Position numbers and translations under genes: made by a program
Source of the DNA: Mortierella alpina
Lineage: Eukaryota; Mortierellomycota; Mortierellomycetes; Mortierellales; Mortierellaceae
NCBI GenBank assembly: GCA_029449245.1
Contig: JANATF010000002.1
Coordinates: 3,410,001-3,474,000, forward strand
Direction of reading: 5' to 3'
DNA: 64,000 bases
Shown here: positions 35,725-49,440 of the stretch, in pieces
How the letters are laid out: the number at the start of each line of letters is the position of its first letter
How positions within the stretch are numbered: position 1 is the first letter of the stretch
The notes under the pieces: model-generated
Seen by the model: the letters and a program-made list of their open reading frames with translations, nothing else
Told to the model about the DNA's origin: nothing
Databases searched by the model: none

Positions 35725-38700
35725 ATGGCCTGGCAACTCAAAAACAAGCGCGAGCGCCTGCAGCCAGTTGGGCCTGGCAGTCATATTAATAGCACCAGTC
35801 CCACCAGTCTCCATGCGCCTCTAAATAGCCTGACGGCTGCCTCCTCCGCCGTTGGAGGTCAGGCACTGCTCCATCCTCTGCATCACGACGGCGGCGAAGA
35901 CATGGTCCGACAGTTTGCGGCCTCACAGATCGACACCCAGAAAACCGCATTTATGCGCTGGGTCAATGTCCAACTGGCCACCACCACCGCCTATGGACCC
36001 ATGACCACCATCGAGAAAGATCTCAAGGACGGAAAGAGACTCATTGGCCTGCTGGAGGTCGTCTCCAAAGAGCCGCTCAAGCCCGAGCGCGGCAATATGC
36101 GCATCCATCAGATGGCTAACGTGTCCAAGGCTCTAGCGTTCCTCGAAAAGAAGACTGACGAACCGCTGGGATCGCTCGGAAACGAGGACATTGTCGACGG
36201 CAACGTCAAGCTGACTCTGGGACTGATTTGGATCATCATCTATCGGTTCCAGATCCAGCGCATTGCCAACACCATGACCGAGATCTACCCGTCTCTCACC
36301 GAAGACGTGCATAGCAGCATGGTATGTCCTCCCCCCTCCCCCACCATCCTCTCCCTCACCTCGTAACCTCTTATCACATCCTCGCAGCCCCCCCCCCCTT
36401 CCCCTGCGGTCTTTTGCACATTTTTTCATGTGGTTTGCAGGTTTGTTGTTACTTTTCGCCCTCTCTTCTTGCCATGACTCCCATGCTTGGCAAGGGAACA
36501 CGGGAAACAAGGGACAGGAACATATCAGTTCCCCTTCTCTCGTGCTCGTCGTACTCAGACAATCCGTGAAATTTTCCATTAATTTATTATGGTTTTCTGA
36601 GCAGTTGCTGCTGCTCTCTTTCAATCAGAGTACTCCCCACACCATGCCTACTACACAGCGCACACGACCAAGCGAAAACGAACAACGGCCCACCAGCTCA
36701 TAGATGCTCATACTCACTTTTTTTATTACTTTTACTTTCATGTCTCGGTCCTTTCGTATACCCCGTATCGGAAATGTGTTGCGCTCATAGGATGGCGAAG
36801 ATATCAATACGATTACACCAACCTTCATGTTCAAGGGCAAAAAGAAAGGCCCATCCTCACAGCAAGTCGACGCCAAACAGGCACTGCTGCGATGGGTGCG
36901 CTATCAGCTCGAGGACTATGCGGATGTCATCCCTCCCATTCTGGATTTCCACCGATCCTGGAGAACAGGAGTCGCCTTTGCAGCACTTATCCACAGACAC
37001 GATCCCGCCTTTCTCCCCGACTTTTACTCCTCCATCTTGCGTGCCCCCCATGAGACAATCGATCAATGGCGCGCCACACTCACCTTGGCCTTTGACACCG
37101 CTCTGGAAAAGATGACACTGCCTCGACTCTTGGATCCTGAAGATCTGCTGGACGTGGAAACCCCAGACGAAAGATCCATCATGACCTACGTCTCCGAATA
37201 CTACTTGGTCATGTCCAAGCACCAGCAGGAGCAGGACCCAGCTCAGGCGGAGGAATTGCATGTTCACCGTGTCCAGGCCAAGGAGGAGCGCGTTGCCTTG
37301 GCAGGAGAAGACCAGCAGGCGGCACTGCGCAGGATTCAGGAAGAAGAGCAGCTCAAGAAGCAGGAGGAGGAAGAGGAAATGGAACGCATTCGACTCCGCC
37401 GTATGGAAATCGAGGGCTGGTCTATTCGGGCTGCTGAAAGAGCCAGGGAGGAGGAAGAGGCGCGGAGGAAACGCAAGGAAGAGGAGGAAGAAAAGAGCCT
37501 CCAGCGAAAACTCCGACGGGAGCAGCGAGAGCGTGAAAAGGCAAAGCTGCTCCATCCTACGCTCGGTCACGCCCGCAGGAGGAGCTCCGTCTCGGGCACC
37601 ACCCCCATCCTCACGACTATGGCAGAGGCTGATCCCAGCTTTGCGAAGGCAATTCTGGAGCCCATGGATCCAGAGGAGCTTCAGAGGCGTCAGGAAGAAT
37701 TGGATGAGAAGCTGGCCTCTTTCCTTCAGCAGGCCAACGATCTCTTGAACTGGGTTCAGAAACAGCAAGACGACTTTCCAGAGACGCCTGACGCCAACAC
37801 GCAAGTGGACCGGACCAGAGACTTGGACCCGTTTAAACTCGCAGTCGAACGGGCAGAGGAAAAGAAGGCTGCAAAAGAGTCGAAAATCGCTGCTATCCAA
37901 AGTGTGCGCGACGAGATCTTGGACTTTGAGTCTCCAGAGCTGACCACAGAGCAAGCGAGCGAGGTTGAGAAGGCATGGTGGGAACTCGACGCCAAGTGGG
38001 TCGAATTCAGCAAACAGACTGCCAAAGCCAAGGATACAGTCCAGGAGCTTCAATGGATTGTCGAATGCGCTCAGGAAATCAATCGTGTCTTGGGCGATAT
38101 ACAGCGGTTCGAGGAGCAACTCAAGAGCATTGCTGAAAAACGAGCCCAGGATTCACTTCGGGATCGTTCGCAGCTCGCCACTCTAGATCACCAAGATACC
38201 AACATTGTGACGACACAGCTCTTGCTCAAGAAATATGCCGATACATTGTCCACGCTCTTGGAGTCGAATGTCCATACAGCACCAGAGTATCTCGCGACAC
38301 AGAATGCAGAGGTTATAACAGAACGTCTACCCCAACTTGGATCCGACCTGGATGTGGCTCAGCGTAATCTCTCCAACGACCGTCTTTTGAGAGCATTTTT
38401 GAATACGCTGGCGCTTTCTGAAGGATGGATCGAGAGCAACGCGGAATGGCTCGCAGGGCTGGGGATGCCTCGCTATGTTTCTGAGGATGTATGGACTGCT
38501 GGAGAGACCGTTAAGGAGTATCTGGCAAGGGACCTGTCGCACGATTACAATCTGGAGATGTTCCAGGCGTCACTGGAGGAGTTGCAGGCCAAGCTGGAGG
38601 AGGAGCACGCCAAGATGCAAGAGTTTCGATCTTCAAATCTGGAGACACTTGAGCAGGAGGCAAAAGCCGTTATCCAGAGCTTGGAAGAAACAAATGACGG

Positions 38701-41700
38701 TACGGCAGAAGGTACGACCAAGGCAGTGCAGGAGATGCTGCAGGAGACCACAGGGGATCTTAAGAAGGTGGAAGACAAGCTGCCCAAGGAAGTGGAACGA
38801 TGCACGTATGCAGCACGTGTACTGGACTACCTCCTCTCTGTCCGCTCAACACTGTCCCAACTGGAATCTGCATTCACCACGGTCAACAACTGGGTCATTA
38901 CGCAGCCATCCACTGATGTGGAGGATGCTGTGCATCGGGTGGAGACGAGTCTGGCCGAATTAGAATCAACTTTCAAAGCAGAGGATGTTCAGCCTGTCGT
39001 TTGGGAGTCGATCCAAGTCAGGCACACTGGACTCTCGGGCCTTGTCAAGGATCTTCGCTCGTGTTTTTGCGAGAAACAAGACATTCTCAAAGGCAACCAG
39101 CAGATGAGGGCGTTTCTTGAGCTCACTCAGGCATGTCAAATGGCTCTGCGCGATTTCCGGTCCCAGCTCTACGGGAACGCGCCCTATAAAGAGTTCACCT
39201 CTGAGGACACGACCACCTTTGACGAGTTTTCGGCTCTGGTGACGAAGGTGGGTCAGTCGTTCGATAAGTTTGAGAGCGACAAGTACCCAGAGTTCCAGGA
39301 GAGCGCCGCCGCCATCACCTTATCAGCCAATGCTCCTGGATCGAGGCAGGACCCTACTATGGTTCAAGGCAAGATTGCAAGCGTTACACGACTCCTTAAT
39401 GACATCAAGTCTCTTCGATCAGATCGGGAACGGGATGTTGTTACCCTGGCAGAATGTCGACGTGTGGCGAAACTGCTTCAGACATTGAATACTGACTTGG
39501 GCTCACTGGAGCATCGGTTCAAGAACCTGGAGATCACAGATCCGGAACAGAAGGCGACCCTCAATGGCTTGATCGATCAAGCCGGTCAGCTCGCGAACGA
39601 CTTTTTATTGTTGGAGCAGGGGTCAGCCTTCCGCTATATCGCCAGCGATCCCTCATGTACCCCAATGGTCAAGGAGATCAGAGAACGTCAATCCACTATC
39701 CGTGATGCTCAGAGTCTTCTTCAGTCCGGATTGGAAGTGGGTGAACAATGGAACATTCTTTGGGATCAGTACAAGGACCGAGTCGAGACCCTTCAACTGT
39801 ACCTCAGCGAGACCGAAAAGGAGATCTTGGGACGGGGGATTGCCACGACTGACGGTCTTGCAGATGGTGACGCCAACTGGAAGAAGAGCGAGGATGAGCT
39901 ACATGAGGCCGAGGTGGCCAACAACAAGATGATGGTCAGCCTCAAGGAGTTCCAGAAGCAACGGATGTTGGAGCTCAGTAATCTGAAGGTCGCGCTCCAC
40001 CAGTCTGTCCAGCTATCTGGAGGGATCGAGTCCCTGGATCAGATCCGAACGGAGCAGTACCACGAGGCTGAGCGTCTCCAGCAACAGCTGAGGGAGTATC
40101 TTCAGCGACTCTATCTCCTGAATAACCAGGAGGGGTTCCAGCTCGAGATTCTCGGGCAGCGCCTCGTATGGTCTCAGCAGCTTGCAGAATCCAAAACGCA
40201 TCTTGATGGCTCGATTTTGGCCTGCCAAGGTATGAATGTGCTTGAGAGAGAGTTTGTTTGTTTCTTGACCATGGACATGTGTAAAGGGTGAATAAGGTTC
40301 ATTTCGATACATGGGCTAACATGATCACTTCTTGCGCCGTCTACAGGTCTTGTCGAGGAGTATGCCCAGTTGCTTTCCAAATGTGGCCAAAGCGGCGATA
40401 CCTCTGGTGCGTCTTGTTTGATACTTCTTTCGTTGGTGTGAAAAGTCACTAGTGGTCCCTGTTCATTAACACAACTGCATGTATGGTATGTCCATAGATT
40501 TCAACACCAAGACAGCCGAGCAATTGAAGCAGCAGATGGACAAGATTGCAACGACGGCGGCAGCCCAAAAGGAAGCTACATTTGATGTGACCCTCACCAT
40601 CTACGACTCGCTCTGCGAACTTGCCACCGTTGCGGCCCCTGGCGAGACGGCCACAGCCGAGAAGAAGGTCCCTTTGCATCTGGAAGTCGAGCTCTATGAA
40701 TTCAAGAGCCAGTACACGATTTTCGATCACCATTTGGAATATGCTGGTCAAGTCGTGGAGCATGCAACCAACGCGACTCTGTTTGTGCGCAAGATCGATG
40801 CCATGGATAACGGCTTTGCTCGAATGGCTACGGAGCTTCGGGCCGAGAAGGAGGCCAATCCAAAGTCGATCGAGAAACTGGATGCAATTCGTGTTGAACT
40901 AGAGGATCTGAGCAAGGACATCCCAATGGTGGCCAAGATGCCCAAGGCTTCGGACAAGATCGCTGACGCGTATGTCTCCTCTCAGCAGACATGCCGTGAG
41001 GATCTGGAGTCGCTCTTGATAAAGAGGATGAATCGCAGCAGGGACTTGAACCGAATGTTGGACCCACTGCTCATTGGATTCAAGGCTCTGCTGGCCTACC
41101 AAGAGGGCCTCCGTGCTCTGGCACAAGAGTTGAAGGAACACGAGCGATGGGTGAACCGCTCGGGTCAGAAGGTACAGTCGACGCACGATCAAATCAAGCA
41201 GATGTTTTCAAGCTGGCCTGGCGATGAGCTCGAGCAGAGAAAGTCTCAGGCGCACGAGGCCATGGTGATCTTTGACGTGGATGAGCAGGTTGTAGTGGAT
41301 GACTTGGACGTCCTCATGGCAGACATGGACAAGGAATTTGCGTACGTGCAAACGCAGAAGAATGGATTTGCGCAGTCCAAGAAGAGAGTCGAGCAAGCCC
41401 TCCTAGGAGCGACCGTGCACTCGAAGCAGCTGCAGGTGGAGTTGGAGTGGTACGTCGACAACTTGGCGAGCAAGATCCAAAACCTCGAGACCAACATCCG
41501 CACCAAGTCGTTGCAGCTCCAGACCCTCGAGAAGCGAGCGTTTTGGGAGATTGAGATCGAAGTGGCTCGATCATGGTTCAAGGACTTTGCCAAGGCCGTC
41601 ATCCTCTTTGCGCGGGAACAGTCAAAGTGGAAAGCCAACCACAAGGAGTTGGATGATGCGTCCTCGGTCCGATCCTTCCGCACGACCGCGAGCCGCATGC

Positions 41701-42262
41701 AGGTGGACCGCCTTGGGTTGTCGGTCATTGAGTTTGAGGAGCAGGTGGAGATTTTCGAGACGGAGTCGCGGCCGAGAGTCAAGAAGGCGTGGTCAGAGCT
41801 CTGCTCTGCGTTGGCATTGATTGCACGCTCTGTTCCGTACGAGTTTGAGAGGCGACAGACAGCATTGGACCGCGAGTTTGAGGAAATCCGGCAGCAGGTC
41901 GGATACAGTGCGCACATTGTCACTCAGCGCAAATCTCTTGAGGATGTTGCATACCGCCTTGAGGAGCTCGACGGTTACAAGAATGAGCTCAGAGCGGGAG
42001 GCGTTTCGATCAACAGTGGACGGTATGGTCTCGAAGCCCCGAACTCCAAGAACGGGCGGTTGGGTGGAGAAGAAGTCCCGGTGAAGAAGACGAAGAGTAA
42101 GGACGAACGCCTATGGCTTTGAAGGAATTGTCGTCATGTCATCCCTCTGTATCTCTTGACCATCTTGAACTTGCTTTCTAACTATATGATGTCTTCTCTC
42201 CCTCTGTAGAGAAAGGATGGAGCCGTTTCCAGGCCAAGGTCAAGAAACTTGCCCGCAAATAA
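35725..42262 (+). CDS. Actinin/spectrin-like cytoskeletal protein with two CH domains
   Basis: Five exons (35725-36321, 36791-40229, 40347-40406, 40498-42096, 42210-42262) join in phase for 1915 aa. Residues about 70-190 form an actinin-type CH1 domain (QKTAFMRWVN, then PERGNMRIHQMANVSKAL and EDIVDGNVKLTLGLIW). CH2 begins right after the first intron (QALLRWVRYQL, IDFHRSWRTG-like segment, FAALIHRHDP). A Glu/Arg-rich helical stretch at about 380-460 is followed by ~1400 residues of long amphipathic helices with regularly placed Trp, resembling divergent spectrin repeats. The last exon, reached through a GTAAGG donor inside KTKSK, adds a basic tail KKGWSRFQAKVKKLARK. EF-hands, expected in alpha-actinin, are not visible. 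An actin-binding cross-linker or cortex scaffold is likely. Confidence 0.85.
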
Positions 42263-43388
42263 GCTGCAACGACCAGGGTGCTGTTTTCTATTCTTGAGAG
42301 CCACTCCCATATACCACCCCCGGTTGCTCTGCTGCATTGGCCGGCAATGGAGGACAACACCACTTGCGTGCTCCACCGCCGTTACACACTGCACAACAGA
42401 CAACCACGAACAAGGATTACCCGAGTTCTGGGGGAGCCCACAACCCCTTGCAGACAGCTCCGAACATCATGGACATGACCCTCGTGCGGCCCGGGCTGCC
42501 CTGTGCCCCCTTCTTCTTCACGATCTCACCATCCGCCTTCACTACCGTCTTCTCTTCTCCTCTCTCGATTTATGACCCATAGCTAATGATAATGACCCAT
42601 CACCGAAACGAACCAACAAAAAGAAAGCCTCACTCGCCAAACCTAGCAAGATGCATCCATAGAACCCTTCTAATCTTCTACCACTAATACATCCAACAGT
42701 GCAACGCAACGGCCGCCTTTCTCTTTCTCTCTTTCTCTCTTTCTCTCTTTCTCTCGCTCTCTGCTCTCCTCAAGGTCACCTCCTAATGGCCCTGCTTGCA
42801 CAGCTTTCGATGACCGACTACAAAGATAGCTTGCGAAGCACCACACGCACTCATACACACACACATACACACACACATACACACACATACACACTTTGAC
42901 GTCCATAAGCAAACTTCGCTCTTTGACCACAATCACACTTTTTTGTCGAAGATCCACGACAATGGCCGACTTTCGTTTTCTTTTTCCAACTGCTGCTGTG
43001 GTCTGCTCCTTGAGCACCTGGAAGCACAGGCACGATTGATCTCGGGGTGAGGGAACGTGGCGCACAGATACCTCAACAAAAGCAATATGATGGACGCAAC
43101 GCGTGGATTTCATCCATTTCTCATCGTAAACCTCATCCCCGACACAAGGCCCTAATTGCATCTTAAATAGCCCGTCTGGTTCCCACCTTCAGAAACGGTT
43201 GACCATCGATCGATATTTTTCTCTCACTACCATTCCTTCACCTTCTGTTCGGGATCCGCGCGTCAACAAACCTCACTCCCATCCTCCCGTCCTCCCATCC
43301 TCGCTCACCATCTTTGTTCAACTCTACTTTCTCTCATTCCCTTGCACGTTTTTTTCCTCACACCACTCGCTTACAGCAGTATCTCAAT
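42263..43388. other. Intergenic region with microsatellites
   Basis: About 1.1 kb without a supported gene. A period-8 TTTCTCTC array lies at about 42720-42760 and a CA/CATA-rich tract at about 42845-42895. The right end (43200-43388) is pyrimidine-rich and forms the promoter or leader of the next gene. Confidence 0.6.
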
Positions 43389-46300
43389 ATGGTACGCAGC
43401 CGTCGGCAGAAGCAGCGAACATCACGGCAAGGATCAGCATCAAGTGCTGGCACAGGCGCAATAGTCAGCATCGAGGCTCCTAATGCCACCGATACCGCTC
43501 ATCATGGCAACACCAGCAGTGTTGCTTGTTCGACCCATGTCGACCCTGAGGAAAAGAGCTCTTGTGGTGCTGTTGCTGCTGATGGTTCTGCGTCTGGTAT
43601 TGATGACAGTGGTGTGAGGCTCATCTCTCAGCAGCAGCAGCAACGGGCATCCGATGATGGAAAGGAAGAGGGTGTGGTGAGGATTGAAGATAAAGAGGGA
43701 TCTGCGCAACCTTGCGATGATGAGGATGCCTCCTCCTCCTGCTCCTCCTCCTCCTCCTGCCGTAAATCCACTATTGCCGTCGCTCGGACAGGTAGTATTG
43801 CAGTCGACAGGAGATCTATTACTGGTGAGGACCAGGAGACTGTGGGTTGCGCTGGTTCTTCTCGCGTAGTGGCTAGTAGTCCTCGAGTGGGCGCATCAGA
43901 GAAGAGGACTGATGAGAAGGACGAGAAAGTGGAAGAAGAAAATGAAGGGCTCGACAAGGAGATAGAGGGAAGGAAAGGCGGAGACACGGAAGTAGTGGAG
44001 GAGCAAGAAAACGAAGGTACTACTAGACATACTTCTTGCAGCTGTTCCGGGGAGATGAGTGTTTCCAAAGCTGTAGAGGGTGGGGAGGATATAAAGGATG
44101 AGGAGTATGAGGAGGATGAGGAGGATGAGAAGACCCGTAGGGAGTGCGCTGTTGAAAACAAGCAAGACCGTGAGCGACAGACGGCTGCAAAGGGCAAGGA
44201 GAGTGCTGCTGAAGGCAAGAGACCTCTGCGTCCATTGTGTGATCTGGGTGACCAAGCGGCAGGTAAAGGACGTCAGGAGGGGGAAAGCAAAAGTGAACGA
44301 ACTGACTGCATTACACCTCATAACTGACACGCTTTTTTTGTTTCTTCCTTTCTTTGTGCCCTTCACTTCACAGACCATACCTCACGCAGTGGTAGCCCTA
44401 GACCTTGCGCGGCAGAAACAGCCTCTCTGCCCCCAGGAAGAGATGCTGCCGTTGCTGTCGCTCTCACGTCAGATGCTCCACGCTCTGCTCTGCTGGGAGC
44501 TCCTTCAGCGCCCACACCAACAACAACTCCTGCACCAGTGCTCAATCCTCCGCCCGCACTTCAACCTTTAGCAGCCAGGCTTCCCACTGCCACACAGCCT
44601 GCAGCTCAGTCTGTTCCAAGGAACCGTGGTCCTCCAACCATTCGACTCGTTGTAACACCGACACCTCGCTCTGCAGCTGCTAGTTCCCTTGCTCCCACGA
44701 TAGCAGCAACTGTAAACACGGCTCTCGCGCTGCCAGCCATTCAAGTCTCGACACGACCCGCAGCCTCTAATCCTTCTCCTAGCCAAGCTCAACGTACCTC
44801 AGCGCAAGCAGAAGTTACAAATGCAGCCGTTTCGTTCTCAACCTTTCGCTTTGTACCACCAGTGATCCAACGTCCTGCCTCAAGACGAGGAAACAGGGCA
44901 TCCCATACCCGACCTCGACGTTATGCCCAACCGGCTGCTTTCAGCACATCATCTACACAACCCGCTGCAGGGAATACAGGAGCTACAACGGCATATATCC
45001 CTCCTCCAGCACCCGCTAGCCATAATCCTGTCATCAGAGGCATAACTGCTGTAATAGCCGGGTCAGGTGGACTCCCTCCTATTCAGCCTTTCACCACTAC
45101 ATTCCCTGCAATACAAGCTGCTCCTGTGTTGCCATCAGCCCCAGCTGCTGCAAGAGCTACTCCCATGGCAGGCACCACAACTACAGGCACCACCACTACC
45201 GTAGTTCGGGCAGGATCGAACGCCGCACCAGCGGCGACTGTCAACAAAGTATTACAGGCGCATCAAGCCCTCCGTGCTGACCGTCGCCAACGAGCGCATG
45301 CACAATGGCTGCGAAATGAGCAGTTCACGAGACAGCAGGCCCAAACGATGCAGGCCATCATTCAGAATCAAGAATGGCACCGACAGCAGCAACAGCGTCA
45401 GAAGGAGGAGGAGGAAAGGGACAGACAGTTGAAGTTGCAGGCACTCCAACAGATGTTTGCCGATGGTGTTCGACGGCACCAGGCCTGTGGTCTCCCTCCA
45501 GCACCATTTGTCTATCCGTCCTATGTCGACAACATGTGGGTCCATTGGTCGCCAGCGACGGCTCTGGCACCAGCCAAGAAGACTCTCTTGAGCAAACATG
45601 GCAGCCCACAGTCATCGTATCTTCGCAAACGACAAAAAATGTTTAAATTGACGTGGAAGAAGGTTGAGATCAGGCCATCCAAGTACCCGTACCGCCCGCC
45701 TGGGCATGCCAGCGCACAAACCCTTCAAGGCCCTCATGTCAAGAATGTCTGTGCGCCACCACGCAAACTTGCGCGCCGCACTGTCGTCCAACGCACTGGC
45801 CAGCGGACTGTCCTACCTGTCGCAGCCATGTCAGTGGTACAACCCATTCCAGTGATGCAGCCGTCGCGGCCCTCGGCTGTCTCGACTGCAACAACGGCGT
45901 GCGCTAATAACACCTCAACTGGCACCTTACTACCCACTGGTCTGTTCCCACGTTCAACGAACCAAGCACAATATCCACCATCAACAGCTACAACGCTCCA
46001 GTCTGGAGACACCGAGATGCCACTGTCCTCGCAGGAAGCGATTCGGATGTGGAAGTATGTGCCACTGCATCCAGATCCATATGAGGCCGCGCGGCTGGCG
46101 TTTCTGAACCTGTGTGCGGCGCATGGGTTTGCAGGGTTCACGTTCAGCGGTGTGGTGCTTGAATATGGATGGACTCATTTGTCACAGTGCCTGTTGTCCA
46201 GGGCAGCAGCGAGCCAGACAGGGGATGAGGCTGTTGCGGCGAGGAGGAATGCGCAGACAGTGGTGGATTTGAGGAGGACGATGAGTACATGGAGGTATGA

Positions 46301-49011
46301 GCCTTTGCACCCGGACGCGACGACGGCTGCGGCGTTGGCGCACATGGACTTTGATGCGGCCAGCAAGGGCACGGCGGGGTCGTTTGGGACCATGCTGATG
46401 GAGATGGGACGGCAGCACATGGACAGCTGTCTGGACAAGCCGATGGACTGGATGCGCTCACCACCACCCGCTGCTGCAGCTGCCACAGCTACTATGGCTA
46501 CAGCTACTACTACTGCTACAACTACCACCCAGTCTCAGCCACAGCCAGCGGCACACGGCAGCATAAGACTCCCGACGCGCCTCTTGAACCCGTCAACAGC
46601 CTCTTTTGCTTCTGCTCCTTGCACCCTTGCTTCTATTGCACCACCTGCTTCTACACCGGTTGCTCCTATCCACACACCACCCACGCCCATGCTTCCTCCT
46701 CCTGCGCATCCATTCTCACTCACTCCCGTCCCCAACGTCGCTACTGCCGCCACCAACCCTCAGATCGCCGTTGCCGTTGTGCCCACGCCCACAACAAATG
46801 CTGCTGTTGCTGTAGCTGCTCTCCTCGCCGCACCTGTGTCCCCTGCAGGACGCTTGATCGACACTTTACGCGAATCTGGGACCCTGAGAACCCTTTTTGC
46901 GCCTCTTCTAACGCCTCAGCCGCCAGATGTGCCCCGTAGTGTGTCCGCATCTGCCAACGGCACTCCTGTTGTTGGACAACCACCATCCTGCAGCAGCGCA
47001 CAGGATAACGGTGTCGACGGCTCAAGCACCGTCTTTTCTGGGAGTGACTCTGTCAGCGACGATGAAAGCCAAAGCGAGTCGTCGTCGTCGTCTGGGTTAG
47101 ACTCTGAAGCAGAGAGTTTGAAACTCAAGCTCGGAAACTCTAACGACAGCAGCAGCGCTTCAGAGGGAAACAACGACAGCAACGGGGGTGACAGCACCGA
47201 GAGTCTCTCCAGCACAAGCGTCATCAGCGACAGCGATAGCGACAGCACTGATAGTTTTACCAGCACGAGCGTTACCAGCGACAACGAGTGCGAAGGCGAA
47301 GGAGGAGACTATAAGAAGTTCACGGACAGTAGCGATAGCAAGGACACCAGCCCATCGGAACTGCACCCACGAAGCAAAAAGTCCATCGTGCCCAGCCGTC
47401 GCCGGAAAGTCGATATGATTCAGTCGGATCGCAACCGTCGTCAACGCCATCTCCATCAGCGGGTCTTGGGAAGCCCTATATTTGATATGGTGAAGTTTAG
47501 TCTGGCCAAGCTCTTACCCAAGGGCAAGCGTCTGTTGAAGCAAGGATTGGGTCGAGGCATCACTCGTCTAGACGATTCGCGTCGCGACAGCCGTGTCAGC
47601 AGTAGTGGCAGTAGTGACTGCAGCACCCGCAGCAGTCGCCACGGCGTTAAGCGTTTGTCTGGCAGAACATGGCGACACCCTTATCATCAAAAGGAGAACT
47701 CCAACCTCAGCGCTTCCAGTGGTGGTAACAGCGATGGAGACAGCGACAATAGCGAAGACAGTGGCTATCACCCATCTCCTACCCTGTCAACCAGGAAACA
47801 CAGTAGTAGAGCCAATGCCCTCAGCCGATCGTCCATTGATTTCAAGTCTTTTGCGCCAATTCAACCGCCGACAGCTGGTGAATCGTCCTCGAGAAAGCAA
47901 AAGCGTGCCAGGCCCCAGCACCGCGACGACAGCGAACGACGCCAGAGCAGCGACAATGATTCTTATGACGGCGGTGATGACACGGACGAGGAACAGAGAC
48001 CTTGCAAGCGACGCTCCAAGCCCAGACTTGATGGCGACACCAAGGACGACTCGGATCAACGGCGCCGCATGCGGGTCTCTCAATCTCAAAGCAGACGGCA
48101 GCGCTCTGTACGGACATCACAGCAAAGTGTTGGCACCTGTACCGCACTCGACTGCCCGCTAACTCTTGCGAGCGATCGTTCCTCTGAAGCAACTGATACC
48201 CCAGACGCTTCGGTCGCTCACATATCTCTTGATGCAGCTACTGAGCTGGCAACATCAGCAGATGGGTTAGCTCGTGCCGTGCAAAGACTTCGAAGAGTGA
48301 TACACGCTGTTCCTAAGAAGAATGAAGGTATATTTCTCGCGCTTTGCTTGCATCTTGACACTAATGTTCAATTGTTCAAAACTTCATATGAAAAAAAAGA
48401 CATTACACAACGCGTTCTAAATATGTCCATTTCTTTTTTCCTCTCGTCTTGTTGTTACAGTTTGCACTCCAAGCGATCTCGAACTAGAGCGCACTCGCCT
48501 TCTCGAACGAGAGCGCACTCGTCTTCTCGAAGCATCGGAAGTTGTCTTTTACAATCAGGCGCGTCAACATAACCCGTTGGGCAGCACCGACTATACGCCC
48601 GTCCCCACACCAACCAACCCGACCAGGAATGACACGGCATCGTACACACTTCCATCGGCAGAGTTCGTCTCTTATGCTCCTGCTCCTGCTGCAGATCCTG
48701 AGGTCAATGACGCGAATCTGAGTTTGACGGCTGCTGATGCTGCTCAGCTCGATTTCCTCAAGGCACAGTCTTATCACATCGCCTACAACCTTCCCGATAG
48801 GCTCCAATTACCATTGAGATCTGGTACAACATCTGAACTGAAGACGATGATGGAGCAGAATATCCGGAAGCGACAGGCAGCGGCAGCAGTAGAAGGCACA
48901 CACTCGGAGGACAGGAGAGATGCGCCGTTGCCTGAGGAGGACGGTGGTGTTGATTCTGATCATAGCGACAACAAGCCTAGGAAACTGAAGTCGCGACGAG
49001 TGGAGTACTAG
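43389..49011 (+). CDS. Large low-complexity protein of unknown function with a tandem WxYxPLHPD repeat
   Basis: Three exons (43389-44262, 44374-48327, 48461-49011) join in phase for 1792 aa. I do not recognise it. Exon 1 is acidic and Ser-rich. Residues about 300-580 are Pro/Ala/Thr-rich. A helical, Gln/Arg-rich coiled coil spans about 583-658 (QWLRNEQFTRQQAQTMQ). Two related ~52-residue segments at about 849-900 and 927-980 both start with W-K/R-Y-x-P-L-H-P-D, continue with an Ala-rich helix and end in a H-L/M-x-x-C-L pattern. Serine/acidic blocks (DSVSDDESQSESSSSS) and basic, Arg-rich stretches follow, suggesting a nuclear or chromatin-associated protein, which is inference only. The C-terminal exon carries a duplicated LERERTRLLE helix. 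The start MVRSRRQKQR is the first ATG after the leader. Confidence 0.75.
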
Positions 49012-49248
49012 TTGGGAATGCCGCAAAAGTCCTATCCTACGCCTCTATTACTTCAATTCAAAAAAAAACGTGGACGTTTGTTCTACTGCTGTTTATCAAT
49101 ACGCGACCTTTTCCACTGCAACGCGTAATTTTTTTTTCTTTTGAAAATCCTGCCTTCCTTGCATAAAAAAATGGATCATGGCCAAGCTCCTGCTGACCGC
49201 CCAAGGGGTACAGAAATAAGCGAGTCTCTCGTTCGTTTCGGCCAATGA
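49012..49248. other. Left edge of the gene-poor repeat island
   Basis: A/T-rich sequence with short A and T runs follows the stop of the preceding gene. Nothing is recognisable before the first GATAAT motif at 49249. Confidence 0.4.
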
Positions 49249-49440
49249 AGATAATCTAACAGTAATGTCAGAATATCTCAAAAGTTCGGAAAAAATCAAC
49301 TTGAAATGACATTGCCAAAAGATGGAGTGCCGAGATGTCATTTTATTTTTGGGCCCCAGGATAATATGACATTGAATGTCAATCTAGCATCCAGAAAGAA
49401 AGATAAAGTGACACACTCTTGCTGCCATGTCATATTATCC
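49249..49440. repeat. Left cluster of GATAAT...TGACAT motifs
   Basis: Within ~190 bp the motif family GATAAnnTGACA and its complement recur: GATAATCTAACA at 49249, GTAATGTCAGAATATC at 49262, GGATAATATGACATTGAATG near 49360, GATAAAGTGACAC near 49402, and CATGTCATATTATCC ending at 49440. The inner copy GACATTGAATGTC is nearly palindromic. A related cluster lies 7 kb away at 56230-56377 and also ends in CATGTCATATTATC. The layout resembles subterminal repeats of a DNA transposon or a MITE, but no transposase was found. Confidence 0.5.

Noticed and set aside
36857-38119. 420-codon minus-strand frame inside the spectrin-like gene
   Set aside because: Antisense of the Glu/Lys-rich coding exon; the Leu/Phe-rich product is typical of such shadows.
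42715-42899. CT and CA microsatellites as a CRISPR-like or regulatory array
   Set aside because: Simple 2-8 bp period repeats without spacers; ordinary microsatellites.
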